Source: Ectocarpus siliculosus
Taxonomy: Eukaryota; Sar; Phaeophyceae; Ectocarpales; Ectocarpaceae
Reading direction: 5' to 3'
DNA: 20,852 nt
NCBI GenBank assembly: GCA_000310025.1
Contig: FN649741.1
Coordinates: forward strand, 7,236,818-7,257,669
Positions within the stretch are counted from its first letter, which is position 1. The number at the start of each line of letters is the position of its first letter. This document shows positions 1-11,700 of this stretch, one piece after another. The position numbers and the translations under genes are program-made. The notes under the pieces were generated by a model. That model was not told the origin of the DNA. It made no database searches and worked only from the letters and a program-made list of their open reading frames with translations.

Positions 1-356
1 AAAGGAGTTGGGGGGGGGGGGGGGGGAGGCAAACAATTAACAAGATGGACAGACAGAGAGGGCGTTAGGGGCGACAGAAACAGTTTTTTTCCACGCGGGT
101 GGCCGGTGAGTTTCCCCAGACACTAAACCATACATGCGTTTTGTGGAAAGGCGCAGATAAATCTGTCTCTTGCTTCTGCAAGAAACGAAGAAAAAACAAA
201 TAAAAAAGACACATCCCTGTGCCAGTAAGCGGCAGACAAGAAGTTGATCTACGAGTACTTGCTGCCGGCAAACACGGGCCCGCACCCCTGGACCTTCCCC
301 CCCCCAACACGCATCACTCTTCGCTAACCGCGAAAAAAACTCCCTCGCAAACTCAC
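1..356 (-). other. Intron 12 of the DMXL-like gene, running off the left edge
   Basis: It starts with GTGAGT at 356-351 on the minus strand. It contains a poly-G tract at 10-26 of the plus strand. Codons around 300-225 on the minus strand (VLVDQLLVCRLLAQG) weakly recall a later DMXL block, but no acceptor gives the right phase with a reasonable intron length, so I do not call an exon. Confidence 0.55.
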
Positions 357-2756
357 GTGTCTTGCTCCCCTCCTCCCTTCGCACTCGGTCCGCTTTCCAC
401 ATCGCCAGGCTGCCATGCTACGTGCCTGTCGTACTCTTCCCAGCTCGGTTCCTCCCCCTCGAAGTACCCGTAGCTGCTGGACCGCGGAGACGTCCGCCCA
501 AGTCCACCGGCAACTCCTCCTTCTCCTGCTGCTGCCGGGTTGCCCACGCCCGCCTGCGAGCCGCCGCCGCCCGGGGTCCGGTCGTGGCCTCCCGGGGGCG
601 ACGCCGTTATAGGGGGGGGGGCGTCGAAGGCGGCAAAAAGGTCGCTCGACAGTTCGCCCGTGGCGACGGCGGTCGGGCTCGACAGCCGAGGTTTGGGGGG
701 AGTGGTTGCTGCGGGGCCCCTCTTTGGACCGTCGAAGTCGCCGAACATGTCACCAGAGAGCTCGCCAGACGCTACAGTAGCAGCAGCGGCGGTCGAAGCA
801 GCGGCCGTCCGTCGGGGCGGTGCAGCATCAAAGCCACCGAACATGTCACCAGACAGCTCGCCAGACGCTACTGTAGAAGCGGCGGCGCTGGAAGGAGCAG
901 TAGCCTTCGGTCGGGGTGGCGCTGCATCGAACCCACCGACCATATCACCAGACAGCTCGCCCGACGCTACCGTAGCAGCAGCCGCGGTTGAGGGAGAAGC
1001 CTTCGGTACGGGAGGTGCAGCATCGAATCCACCGAACATATCGCCCGACAGCTCGCCAGACGCTACCGTAGCAGCGGCGGCGGTCGAAGCAGAAGCCTTC
1101 CGCCGGGGCGGTGCGGCATCGAACCCACCGAACATATCGCCCGACAGCTCACCGGAAGCTACGGTAGCAGCAGCGGCGGTCGAAGCAGAAGCCTTCCGCC
1201 GGGGCGGCGCGGCATCGAACCCACCGAACATGTCACCAGAGAGCTCGCCAGACGCTACCGTAGCAGCGGCGGTCGAAGCAGAGGCCTTCCGCCGGGGCGG
1301 CGCGGCATCAAACCCACCGAACATGTCACCAGAGAGCTCGCCAGACGCTACCGTAGCAGCGGCGGCGGTCGAAGCAGCAGCCTTCCGTCGGGGCGGTGCA
1401 GCATCGAATCCACCGAACATATCGCCCGACAGCTCACCGGAAGCTACGGTAGCAGCGGCGGCGGTCGAAGCAGAAGCCTTCCGCCGGGGCGGCGCGGCAT
1501 CGAACCCACCGAACATGTCACCAGAGAGCTCGCCAGACGCTACCGTAGCAGCGGCGGTCGAAGCAGAGGCCTTCCGCCGGGGCGGCGCGGCATCGAACCC
1601 ACCGAACATGTCACCAGAGAGCTCGCCAGACGCTACCGTAGCAGCGGCGGTCGAAGCAGAGGCCTTCCGCCGGGGCGGCGCGGCATCAAACCCACCGAAC
1701 ATGTCACCAGAGAGCTCGCCAGACGCTACCGTAGCAGCGGCGGCGGTCGAAGCAGCAGCCTTCCGTCGGGGCGGTGCAGCATCGAATCCACCGAACATAT
1801 CGCCCGACAGCTCACCGGAAGCTACGGTAGCAGCAGCGGCGGTCGAAGCAGAAGCCTTCCGCCGGGGCGGCGCGGCATCGAACCCACCGAACATGTCACC
1901 AGAGAGCTCGCCAGACGCTACCGTAGCAGCGGCGGTCGAAGCAGAGGCCTTCCGCCGGGGCGGCGCGGCATCAAACCCACCGAACATGTCACCAGAGAGC
2001 TCGCCAGACGCTACCGTAGCAGCGGCGGCGGTCGAAGCAGCAGCCTTCCGTCGGGGCGGTGCAGCATCGAATCCACCAAACACGTCCCCCGATAGCTCAC
2101 CGGAATCCGCCGCTGCTGCGATGGTGCCTGCCTTAGGCTTCATCAGCGTCCCCGGGGCTTTGAACCCCGCACCCCCTCCCCCGCCGGACAAAACATCGCC
2201 GTCACCCCCCGCGGCCCCGTTCTCGGGACTGGCCCGCCGGGCGAGCTGCCACTCGGCGAGCTCCGCCGCCCAACCCCCGCCGGCGTCGCTCCCGAGCACC
2301 TCCAGCGCCGATATTTCCATCCCGTTCCGGGCCAGGTGCTCCGCCGTGGCCAGGCGTACGGCCGCGGCCCGCCGCGCGTTGATCAGCAGGGGGTCTCCCG
2401 CCGCCCCGTCGCCACCGCCGCCGGCCGCCGCCGCCGCTACCGTCGACCTGTCGCGAGCGGGTTTACCTCTGCTCTCGATCTGCCGGAGCTTGGACACGAG
2501 GAAGGGTCTCATCGCGACGTCGATGGCGCGGTTGCACAGGCCGAGACCCGACAAATTGTCCGCCGCCACTGTTGAGGAAATCCCCCCCGCGGGGGCGGCG
2601 TAGGAGCCGCCCTGGTGGCCAGAGGCGACGAGGCCACGGCACAGCGCCCGGAGCGCTCGGTCCGGCTGCCCCAGCCAGAACAGGGTGGCGCACTCCAGGA
2701 ATGGGTTGCGCTGGAGAGGGGATGATGATCGCTGCTGTCCCTGCGTTGGCCCATCC
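357..2756 (-). CDS. DMXL-like gene, exon 12 (end of Rav1 helical region plus 16-unit FGGFD repeat array)
   Basis: A 2,400-nt exon entered at acceptor ttttcag. NPFLECATLFWLGQPDRALR and later RRAAAVRLATAEHLARNG plus MEISALEVL match the DMXL 'AFWL..DY.RAL..L' and 'A..Y...GCP.LALEVL' blocks. From about residue 2188 of the visible protein (base 2104) a 16-unit repeat follows, then a Gly/Pro/Ser-rich tail with SYGYFEGEEPSWEEYDRHVAW. An in-frame TGA lies at 355-353, but CAC|GTGAGT at 357/356 is a near-perfect donor and DMXL proteins continue with more sequence here. I therefore read the exon as ending at 357. If splicing does not occur, the protein stops at QDT. Confidence 0.8.
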
Positions 2757-5700
2757 CTGAAAAGGTTAGAGGCAACGGGACGGGTGCGGGGGAGGGGGGG
2801 GCATCATCAACGTCCTTTAAAGCAATATGCGCACACCATGGGGGCGGGCAGGAGTGCGCTGTTGCTGCTCGTGGTGATTGGCTGAGTTCAACGGCTCTTT
2901 TTCAGCGGTCGCTTGAGAGCATACCTTAAGCGTCGCGTCACCCGTTTGTCTCACTGTCACTCGCCCGGTTGCCCCTCCTTCAGATGGCACATCCTCCTCT
3001 ATTCCGCTGCCAGTTTTCATCGCAGTACTGTCTCCGTACGCTCTCTGTCTCTCTGTCAGCCTTTCTCTCTGCTCTGTCTCTGTCTCTGTGCGTCTCTCCC
3101 TCTCTCTCTCACACACACTCCCCCTCTCCCTCTTTCTCATTCTCTTCCTTTCTACAATTGTAACGCTCTCACTCACCCGGTCTCGCCATCAAACACCGGC
3201 AACAACTCGTCCCGGAGCAGCTTCCTAGAGGCGCCCCCGATAGACTTGTACGCAGCGGCGGCATCGCCTCCGGCATCATCACCCTCACCACCACCACCAC
3301 CACCGCCGCCGTTCAAACCCCGACCAAAGCCCCCCCCGCGACCGAAGCCCCCGCCGAAGCCCCCCCCGCCGCCGGGGGCACCGCCGTATCCACCCACACC
3401 GCTGAATCCGCCGAGAGAACCGGTCGTTCTCGGGGACGTTACCGCTCCACCTCCGTCGCGGATCTCCACCAGCCGCGCGATCAGCAACGCCAGCTGGAGG
3501 TCCTTGACGTGCATCAAGATTACCTTCAATCGATCGGGACGAGTGACAGCAATGATAAATCAATCGGAAAGGGGTATCTGCTAGTTGTATCTTGGTACGA
3601 GAAAAACGAGGGGGGCCGCAAACGGCGGTAAGGAGGTGTACGGTACGCCGAGACGAAATCCCGAACCTCTTTGCCTGGAAACTTCAGCGAGCGTCGCACC
3701 AACTCTTCTACCACGGACACTGCAAAACAAAACCTGTGGTTTGCACATCTCTCCCGCTATCGCTCGGCTTCCCGGGCCCGCACAACCCGGTTTCTTCCCC
3801 CCTTTACCTGCAACGCCTCCTTGACCATGGCGGGCCTTGGCAGAAGAAACACCGCCGCGGCCGACTTGAACTTCCTCTTCCGCAGGAGTACGTAGGCGTT
3901 CTTCTCCGCGGCTGACCGTCCCCGCGGGGAGCTGAAGTCGTGCGCGAGAAGCTTCTCTAGGCGCTGGCCCTGGGTGGCGCCTTGAGCTGGCCAACGGTAG
4001 GCAAGGGGGGAGGGGGGGGGCATGCTGGGACATCAGTCAGGGTGGGGGGGAGGTCACTCTGGCCAAAACGCGGGACCCGCTTCGAACCCATCGCCCATCA
4101 ATTCAGCTCGTGGCCCGCTTTGGTCCACTGCTGCGGAGTGAACCCAAAAGAAGCACCACCCTCCGCTTATTGAACTGCAGCGCCATCGCCTCTGCACAGC
4201 TTGCCCCTGCGCCCAAACCACTATCAACAGCGAAGCCTGTCGTGCTGATTACATCAGTACAAGCGTTTGTGTGTTTCGAGTGTCACCTGACGCAACCACG
4301 ATGTTCACTTCTCGGTCACCGACCGCTTATTATATTCTTCTAGTTCTCACATCGTCCGCTGGTGGAGTTGATGTCGCCCTCTCCCCCGCCGAGGTTCCGC
4401 TGACCGACGAAACCTCTGTCCGCCTTGGCCAAGGCCAAAAGCTTCTTCTCCTTACCGAGAGCCGCGAAAAACATGGCAGCCTGACCAAGACCAAGACCAA
4501 GACCAAGACCAACAACAACAGCAACGGGTGCAGGCAGAAGGGATACACACGGCCGCAAGTCTGAGCATAGAAGAGCGGGCAAGGCACGAACAACCCGGTG
4601 GGAGGGGAGCCTGCCCCTTACCTACCCATCCACACTTGTTCCTTGCTGAGAACAACCGGGCGGCAAGGAAACGAATCGACGTCCGCCGAGGCATCACCGA
4701 ACAACAACGTGGGATCATTGCGGTGTAACTTAAATAGGCTCAAAACGAGCCCAGCATCCAGCCGGTGTTCCTCCCACTAACTGTAAAGACCTCAACACAT
4801 GCCCTTCGACTGTGGTTATGTCTCGAACGGGTATAATACTAGTCTTTCTGTCATCACATGTATTTGTTATAAAATGACAAAAACGGGCCTTGCAAAAAAG
4901 GAAACGCCTCACTCACCGCCATGAGGTCCCTGTCCTGCAGGAACGTAGCGGACGCCACGGACTCCGCCACCCTCTGCAGCTCCGCCGCGTCTCGCACCCA
5001 AAGAGGCAACAGCATCGCCGAAGCATCGCTCCAGGCCAGCCCCGGGCCCGTCGCCACCGCCGCCACAGCCCCTCCGCCTGCCTTCGGGCACAGGACTTCC
5101 AGCACTTCCTTCTGCGTGCCGCTGGGCGCCAGCAGCATGGCCAGCGCCGCGGACGAAGCTATCCCCGCTTCGACGGCGGCGGCGGCGGAGGCGTTCTCGC
5201 TACCGCCCCCGGCGCTGTCGCCGAGCCGCAGGCGCAACCCCCGCGTCAGGAGGAAGACGTTGGCGTAGTCGTCCATGTGGTTCGTCGTCGCGATCACCGC
5301 CGTTGGCGGCATCGTGCTGCCGCTCCTGACGCCCGGGATATCGGTCGAGGAAGACGCCGGTGGCGAAGACGCCTTCGAGAAAAGAGCGGCCGCGGTGTTG
5401 TCCCCCGCGGCTGGCCTTGCGGCGGACGGCGCCACCGCAGGAGAAGGCCCGCTAGCGTCGGCCTGGCCGAGAGCAACGTCGAGCAATGCGGACAGGGCGG
5501 ACAGCTCGGCGCCCGACAGGCTGAGCAGGCGGCGGGGGACCCCGGCCGCGGTGGCGGTGTCGGCGACGTCGCGGGCGCTCGCCGGGATGGGGCCGTCGCC
5601 GGCGGCGGGGCTCTTGACCGAGTGCCGAGGACGGCGGACGGCAGCCGTGAAGCCACTGCCGTTGCTCCCGGGCACCGGGGACCCCCGTCCGTCCGTAGCA

Positions 5701-8700
5701 GCGTTCTCTGCCTCCAAGCGGCAGCTCAGGTAGGAGGCGAGGCAAGCCTTCAGACTCCCCAGGTGGTCGTCGCCTTTCGACGCGCCATCGCCTCCTCCTG
5801 CTCCTCCTCCTCCTCCTCCGCCACCGTGCTCCAGCAACGGCACCACCGTCCCGGCCACCACGCCGCTCTCCGACCCCTCGGCGTCCTTTGAGACCCACCG
5901 CAGGACAGACAGGGTCCGCTCGCGCCCCTTCTCCCAGCGGTGCCCTTCCTTCGCACCCCCACCGCCCGCCACCAGACTGGTACACCACAGGGCGGCCAAG
6001 CTCTCCGGGTGCCAGTCCTCCAGGTGTCTACCGTCCCGCGTAGCGCCGCCCCTCAGGCCCGCGATCTCGTCCCGCAAGAGTGGGAGGGGGAACGGCGGCC
6101 GGGAAGGACCAGACGAACTAGTGCGAGCCATCGCCGGGTCCGGCTCCCCTTCGGCAACCGTGTCTGTGGCCGCCACCGCCGCCGCCGCCGGCAGCGGTTT
6201 CACGCCGCGGGTGCGGACCAGAGCCAGGGCGAGGTTGCGTTGGTACTTCGCCATGAGTCCCTGCGGATGGGGGGGTAGCGGGGGTGGGGGATGTGGGAAT
6301 CGGGGCGAATATGGCACAAAGACAAAAAAAAAGCGGTACCAAAGGCCTACATTACAGCTTACAATGTTCATGACACGTGGTTTCGCTAGCGAGTGCGGCA
6401 GGCACAACAAGCCGGGCAAAACAAGCCGTGTTGTGAATTATGCAGGTCATGGCGAGCGGCTTGAACCGGCATCGTGCCGTTGCATGGAGTGAACTTGCAC
6501 GCAAGACGTCGTAAGCACCACACAATCTGTCACACCACGAACATTCCCCTCGCAATACTCAGTAAAGAGGGAATGGACTGCTACACCTTTTCTCGCGTTA
6601 AAAAACCCTACCAAGGCATGTAGATACCGCAGGCCAAGACCCCATGTACAGTCGTGGCTCCGATATAAGAGGGTACCTTATATACGAGGGGGCTCCGATA
6701 TAAGAGGGTCCAAATCGGTTGTCACGACTATAGTAAGTATAGTACTTATTCCGGTATAAGAGGGGGCTCCGATATAAGAGTGTGTCGAGCCGTTGTCGCA
6801 CCACCCTCTTACAACGGAGCCACGACTGCACGCACACACATGCAAGGAAAGAAACAACATCCCCCGTTGCTCACCTGGCAGAAGTCGCGGAGGCCGGCGG
6901 TCCTGCAGGCAAGCAGCGAAGACGGGCTCGCCACTCGAAACACCGGGGACCAGACCCAGCCCTCTTCGCCTCCGCCCCCCCAAAGACCGGGCAAGACAGC
7001 GTGGGACCACCGCTCCCTGGCCAGGATCGTCACGGAACCCGCAACGGAGACGCACAGGCAGTGTCCGCTGACCGCGGCCCCCCTGTCGTCGCCGGCCTCC
7101 GGCGAAACCCAGCACATGCCCTCCACCGCCTGGATCCCGGGCAGAGCCACCGTCCCGTCCTTCTTGAACCGACGAAGGGGGTACGGCGTATCGGAGCACG
7201 ACCACACCTCTATGCTCGCCGGGGGCTCCGTAGTTTCCGCCGCTAGCTCCTCCGACCTGACGCTGCTCTCCCGGAACGATCGCGCTGGCGTAAGGGCACG
7301 CTGCGGCTTCCACGGTCGTTCGGTCGATCTCGCGACGGCCAGGAGGTTAGGGGAAGCCACCGCGATCAGGGGAGCGGGAGTCGCCCTGTTCGAAACGCCG
7401 ACGCCGTCATCGGGGTCCTCCTCCCCGCCCGTCGACGACGCTCCGAACGGGTCGCACAGATCAACCGTGCTAAGGGTGAAACTTGTTTCTCGCTCATCAT
7501 CCCCGCGAGGTAGGCTTCGAGCGATACACCAGCGTCGAACCCGCCCGTCCTCGCACACCGCTTCGGCCAACGCCCGCCCGCGTACGCCCGGAGGCGTCTT
7601 CTCGAGGTTGAACGACAACGGCTGCTGCCCCGCCCCTAACGGAGCTCGACACAGCTCCACCACCGACACCCCCCCCACCCCGGGGGCCGCCTTCACCAGC
7701 AACGCAACCACGGAGCCCCCGCTCTCCGCCGGCTGGAACCCCAGGAGTAGCGCCTCCCGCACCCTCCTCTCGTCCCCTGGCGGGTACACGCCGATCTCGG
7801 TCCACCGGTTGCCGCCGGCCGGCAAAGCGCCGCTCGGCGCCCCCGGCCCGACACCCCCAAGCGCCGCCACGCCGCTCCCCAGCCACGGCAACAAGACGCA
7901 CGTCTCGAACGCCGGCACCTCGTCGCTGCTGCCGATCGGGTGCCAGCGCAGGGCGTGCTGGTCGGCGTCTGTGCTTGCCCAGCCGGCGGCCGTCGATCCC
8001 TTGGCCGACCCCCGACCCGACCCGCGCGCCCTGGATTTCTTCGAGTACCACCCCGTCCGCGGCTTGGGGCTGCCGCTCTTGGAGCTAGGGCGCCGAACCC
8101 TTTTTAAATTCGCCGCCGGTGTGGCTTCCCTGAAGGTGAGCTCGAGGGATACCGCCCCGCCTTCCATGTTTTCCCGCCTTGCCTACGGGGGGGGGGGGTT
8201 CGCGGATAGCGAAGTGAGACTCTGGATGCGCCCATGGTGACGCGCTACCGCACGCGGGGTGGGGTTGGCGAAAGGGGCAGAATCGTGTTGCTTCCTTGTT
8301 ATCTCAACAGGCGCACAGCGGTCGCCTTGACGCCATCTCTAGAGCCATCGGATTTAGGGCATTTCGAATTTTTCGAATCCCGGCCCCCTTCCACGTACCT
8401 CGACATTACCCACTGGCGCTGATGTCGTCTTTTCATTGGTCAGTCGGTTAGCGCGGTCGATGCTAACAATAAAAGAAAAACACACCTGGCGAATAAGCGC
8501 CGTTGCTTCCTCCGCGTTAAGACCCTCGACGCTATGCCCGTTGATGTCCACAAGCTCGTCTCCCGGGCGCATCCTCCCGCTGGCCTCCGCCGGGAGCATC
8601 TCGCTAGTGTCCGGGTGCCTGACGAAGGTCGACACGTTCACCTAAGGATTGGATCGCAGCAGCGGTCGTCGTAGCAACGAAACTTAAAACAACACAAAAA

Positions 8701-11700
8701 AAAGCTTGTCGCCACACGGAAAGGCGACATCTTCGCCTAAGGATTAGATCGCAGCAGCGGACGTCGTAGCAATGACAAAATATAACACAAAAGAGCTTGT
8801 CTCCAAACGGCAAGGCTAGGAGCTAGGACTGTGTCGACACCTCCTCCTATGAAGAATAGGTCGCAGCGGCTGTCGTACAGAAGAACACAAAACATATTGC
8901 TTCCAAACGGAAAAAAAAAGAAGAGTTTCTTGGGGGTCGACACCTCCATCTAACGTACTTTTAAGATCGAAGCGGTCGTCGAAACAACAGAAAAAAAAAA
9001 TATTGTTTCCAAACGACAAGAAAAGTTACAGTGTCTTGGGGTCGACACCTCCACTTATAAAGATTACATCCCAGCGGCCATCGCTGAGAGTAGCAACAAA
9101 TAAATCTGTTTGTTTCCCAATGGAAAGACTATTAAGAGTGTCTCGTCGAAAGATCGGCCCTCGTTAGTGGCGGCGCACTCCAGCGCAAGCAAACGGCACA
9201 TGAGCGACAACCACGAAGACATCCAACCCATACCCATGCATCACAGGCTTTTTAGGTCCCCAACCTACATCACAGTCGTCCAGGACACTCCGCCATCAGC
9301 CCCGGAGTAACGCTTAGCGATGAGTGCGTCAGCGATTCCCCCCTTCGCTAATTTTGTTAATAGCTTCTAATAGGCTGCGGTCCCGTGTAACGTATGGTTG
9401 CACGGGACCCCAGTCGACCAAAAGCCATTAACAAAATTTAGCGGAAGGGGGAAACGCCGACGCACTCATCGCTAAGTGCCTGACTCTGGGACTGATGACC
9501 CGAGAGGAGTCTCCTGGACGATTGTGATGTAGGTTGGGGACCTAAAAAGCCTGTGAAGCGTGGGTATGGGGTGGATGTCTTCGTGGTTGTCGCTCATGTG
9601 CCGTTTGCTTGCGCTGGAGTGCGCCGCCACTAACGAGGGCCGATCTTTCGACAAGGCAATCTTAATTAATAGTCTTACCATTGGGAAACAAACAGATTTA
9701 TTTGTTGCTACTCTCTGCGATGGCCGCTGGGATGTAATCTTTATAGGTGGAGGTGTCGACCCCAAGACGCTGTTATTGTTACCCTACCACAGAAAACCCG
9801 GGGGAGGGGGGGGGGGGGGGGGGGGCATGACTAAAATTCTACAACAATACAACCGCCAAGCCCCCGAAAATAACGTCTCACCCGACTTCCTTCGAACGCC
9901 AGGGTCAGCCCAAGCCCGTACTTGGAGTCCAGGGGAAGCACGACCGTCTTCTCGACGGGAGGCCTGTCGTCCCTTAACGCGGGCCCGCCGAAGTCTACCC
10001 GAGCCCGCCTACTCGTCCGCTCCTGCGGTGACGGTGACCGCTCCTTCTTGCCGTCCTGCCCGACCAGGTCCTTCATGTGGAGGTCCCTCGAGGCGTTCGA
10101 CAGCGACGCCAGTGAGCCCGTCGACGACTTCGTGGGCGTCCGCTTCCCGAGCATGCCGACGAGGCTGCTCAAGCCGTCCCCGGTGCTCACCCCGCCGCCG
10201 CCGTTGGCGTCGAGGTTTTCGCCGGAGGAGGAGGCCCCGTCGTCGAGCTCGAAGACGTGGAGGCGTTTCTCGCCGTCGATCACGGCGAGGGCCGGGGGCA
10301 AGGCTTCCGCGCCTACCCAGTCCGACATCCACATCGCGTGCTCGATTGCGGCCCCGCCGCGGCCACCGCAGGCGTCGGGACTGGAATCGCCGCCGCCGGT
10401 GTTCTCGTCCGTCGAGCGGCACGCAAGGGTCACGCTAGGCAGGGCGTACGGCACGAAGGACAGCTCGTCGCCGGACCTGACCTTCTGGGCCAGCTCGCCC
10501 AAGACGGGCGCGAACCTGCCCTTGGCGTCGCTGCTGCCGTCCGAGCTATCGCAACAACCCGAGTCGCTGCGGCTAACGATAACGAGCCTCTTGTCGGCGT
10601 TCCCCGGCTCCGCCCCGGCCGTGTGCCCCGGCTGCAGCCTGCCCCCGCCCCCCCCCCGCGGCTTGCAAGGTATGCACTGGAGGTGGCTCCCGCCGTTAAC
10701 CCAGCTATGGACCTCCACCGCGCAGCCGCCCCCCTCCAGCCTCGCCAAGAGCGGGAGGTTCGGGTGACAAACCGCTTCGGTGGCGGCTCGCCCAGCAACC
10801 CTGGCCCTCTTTCCAGCCCCGCCTCCGGCCTCCTGCGGCGGGTCCGGCACCCCTGCCACCTGGCCCATGGGCAGCGCCACCGAGCGCGTGTTGCGGAACA
10901 CGTACCTACTCCTCGAGTCGGCGCGGTGGACCCTCGCCGTGATGACGGCTATCGTGCCCCCCGCCGCCGGCGCCACGACCTGGACCTCAGCAGGAGCCCC
11001 GTCGGCTCCCTGGGCGTCGTAGTACCCCACGGCGCTCACGAGGGGCGCGGCGGCGGCCGACCACTCCTTCGAGGCGGCGGCGGCGGCCGCAGCGGCGGTG
11101 GCGGCGCCGCGGGAAACCCCGACCAGCCAGCTGAACGGGAGCGACGCCACCTCCACCGGTTCCGGGACTGTGCGGCCGTCGGGCAGCGGCATGTCCTTCA
11201 GCCGCCAGAGAAAACGCCTTTTCGATAGATGGGGGAGGGGTAAGGGTATGCGGTCGGGTTTCGTGAGGTTCACGTCGTGGTGGTTCTCAAAGCGCCGAGA
11301 GATTGGTGGGTTGTGTTAAGCACGGAAAACGTGAGACGGACGTCTGAAGCTATGCGCGCCAGCGAGCCTTCTCCTTGCCGAGACATTCGACACCACCTTC
11401 CGCGGCGCGAAAGGGTTAGTCAAATTCATTACTTCAGCTTTATTATGCACAAAAGACTGCGATCGGCACACTCAAACTGTGTCACTCTCGGGAATCGGAG
11501 AAGGAACACGCGGAACTACAGCGAGAGACCTACCTTGGCGCTCAAAACTATTCTTGACTATCCCGCCCCCCCCAGGGGTGCGGGCTGGGGAACCCTCACT
11601 CCGCGCAAAGGGGATAATCGCACCACATTGTGTAAAATTGGTCAAGCACCCTCGAGGCAGTTACACAGTGCTTACAACTGTCTCTGGAAGTGAACGCACC

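Noticed and set aside
215..300. Possible exon 13 on the minus strand (VLVDQLLVCRLLAQG)
   Set aside because: It weakly recalls a DMXL block, but GC3 is low, and no acceptor gives the needed phase except one implying an intron of about 40 bases.
540..2603. A 687-codon open frame on the plus strand through the repeat array
   Set aside because: It is the antisense of a repeat whose unit is a multiple of three and lacks stops in that frame. The minus strand has DMXL family blocks, consistent splice phases and flanking exons; the plus strand has none.
3585..4033. Overlapping short frames on both strands around exon 10
   Set aside because: They are shadows of exon 10 and its introns; only the frame with KNAYVLLRKRKF matches the family.
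8622..9028. A CRISPR-like array
   Set aside because: Units diverge along their whole length, with no conserved short repeat and unique spacers, and the context is a eukaryotic intron.
9110..9765. Two similar frames (AAHSSASKRHMSDNHED) on opposite strands, suggesting a small gene pair
   Set aside because: The peptides are identical only because the DNA is a near-perfect inverted repeat; there are no family matches or splice support.
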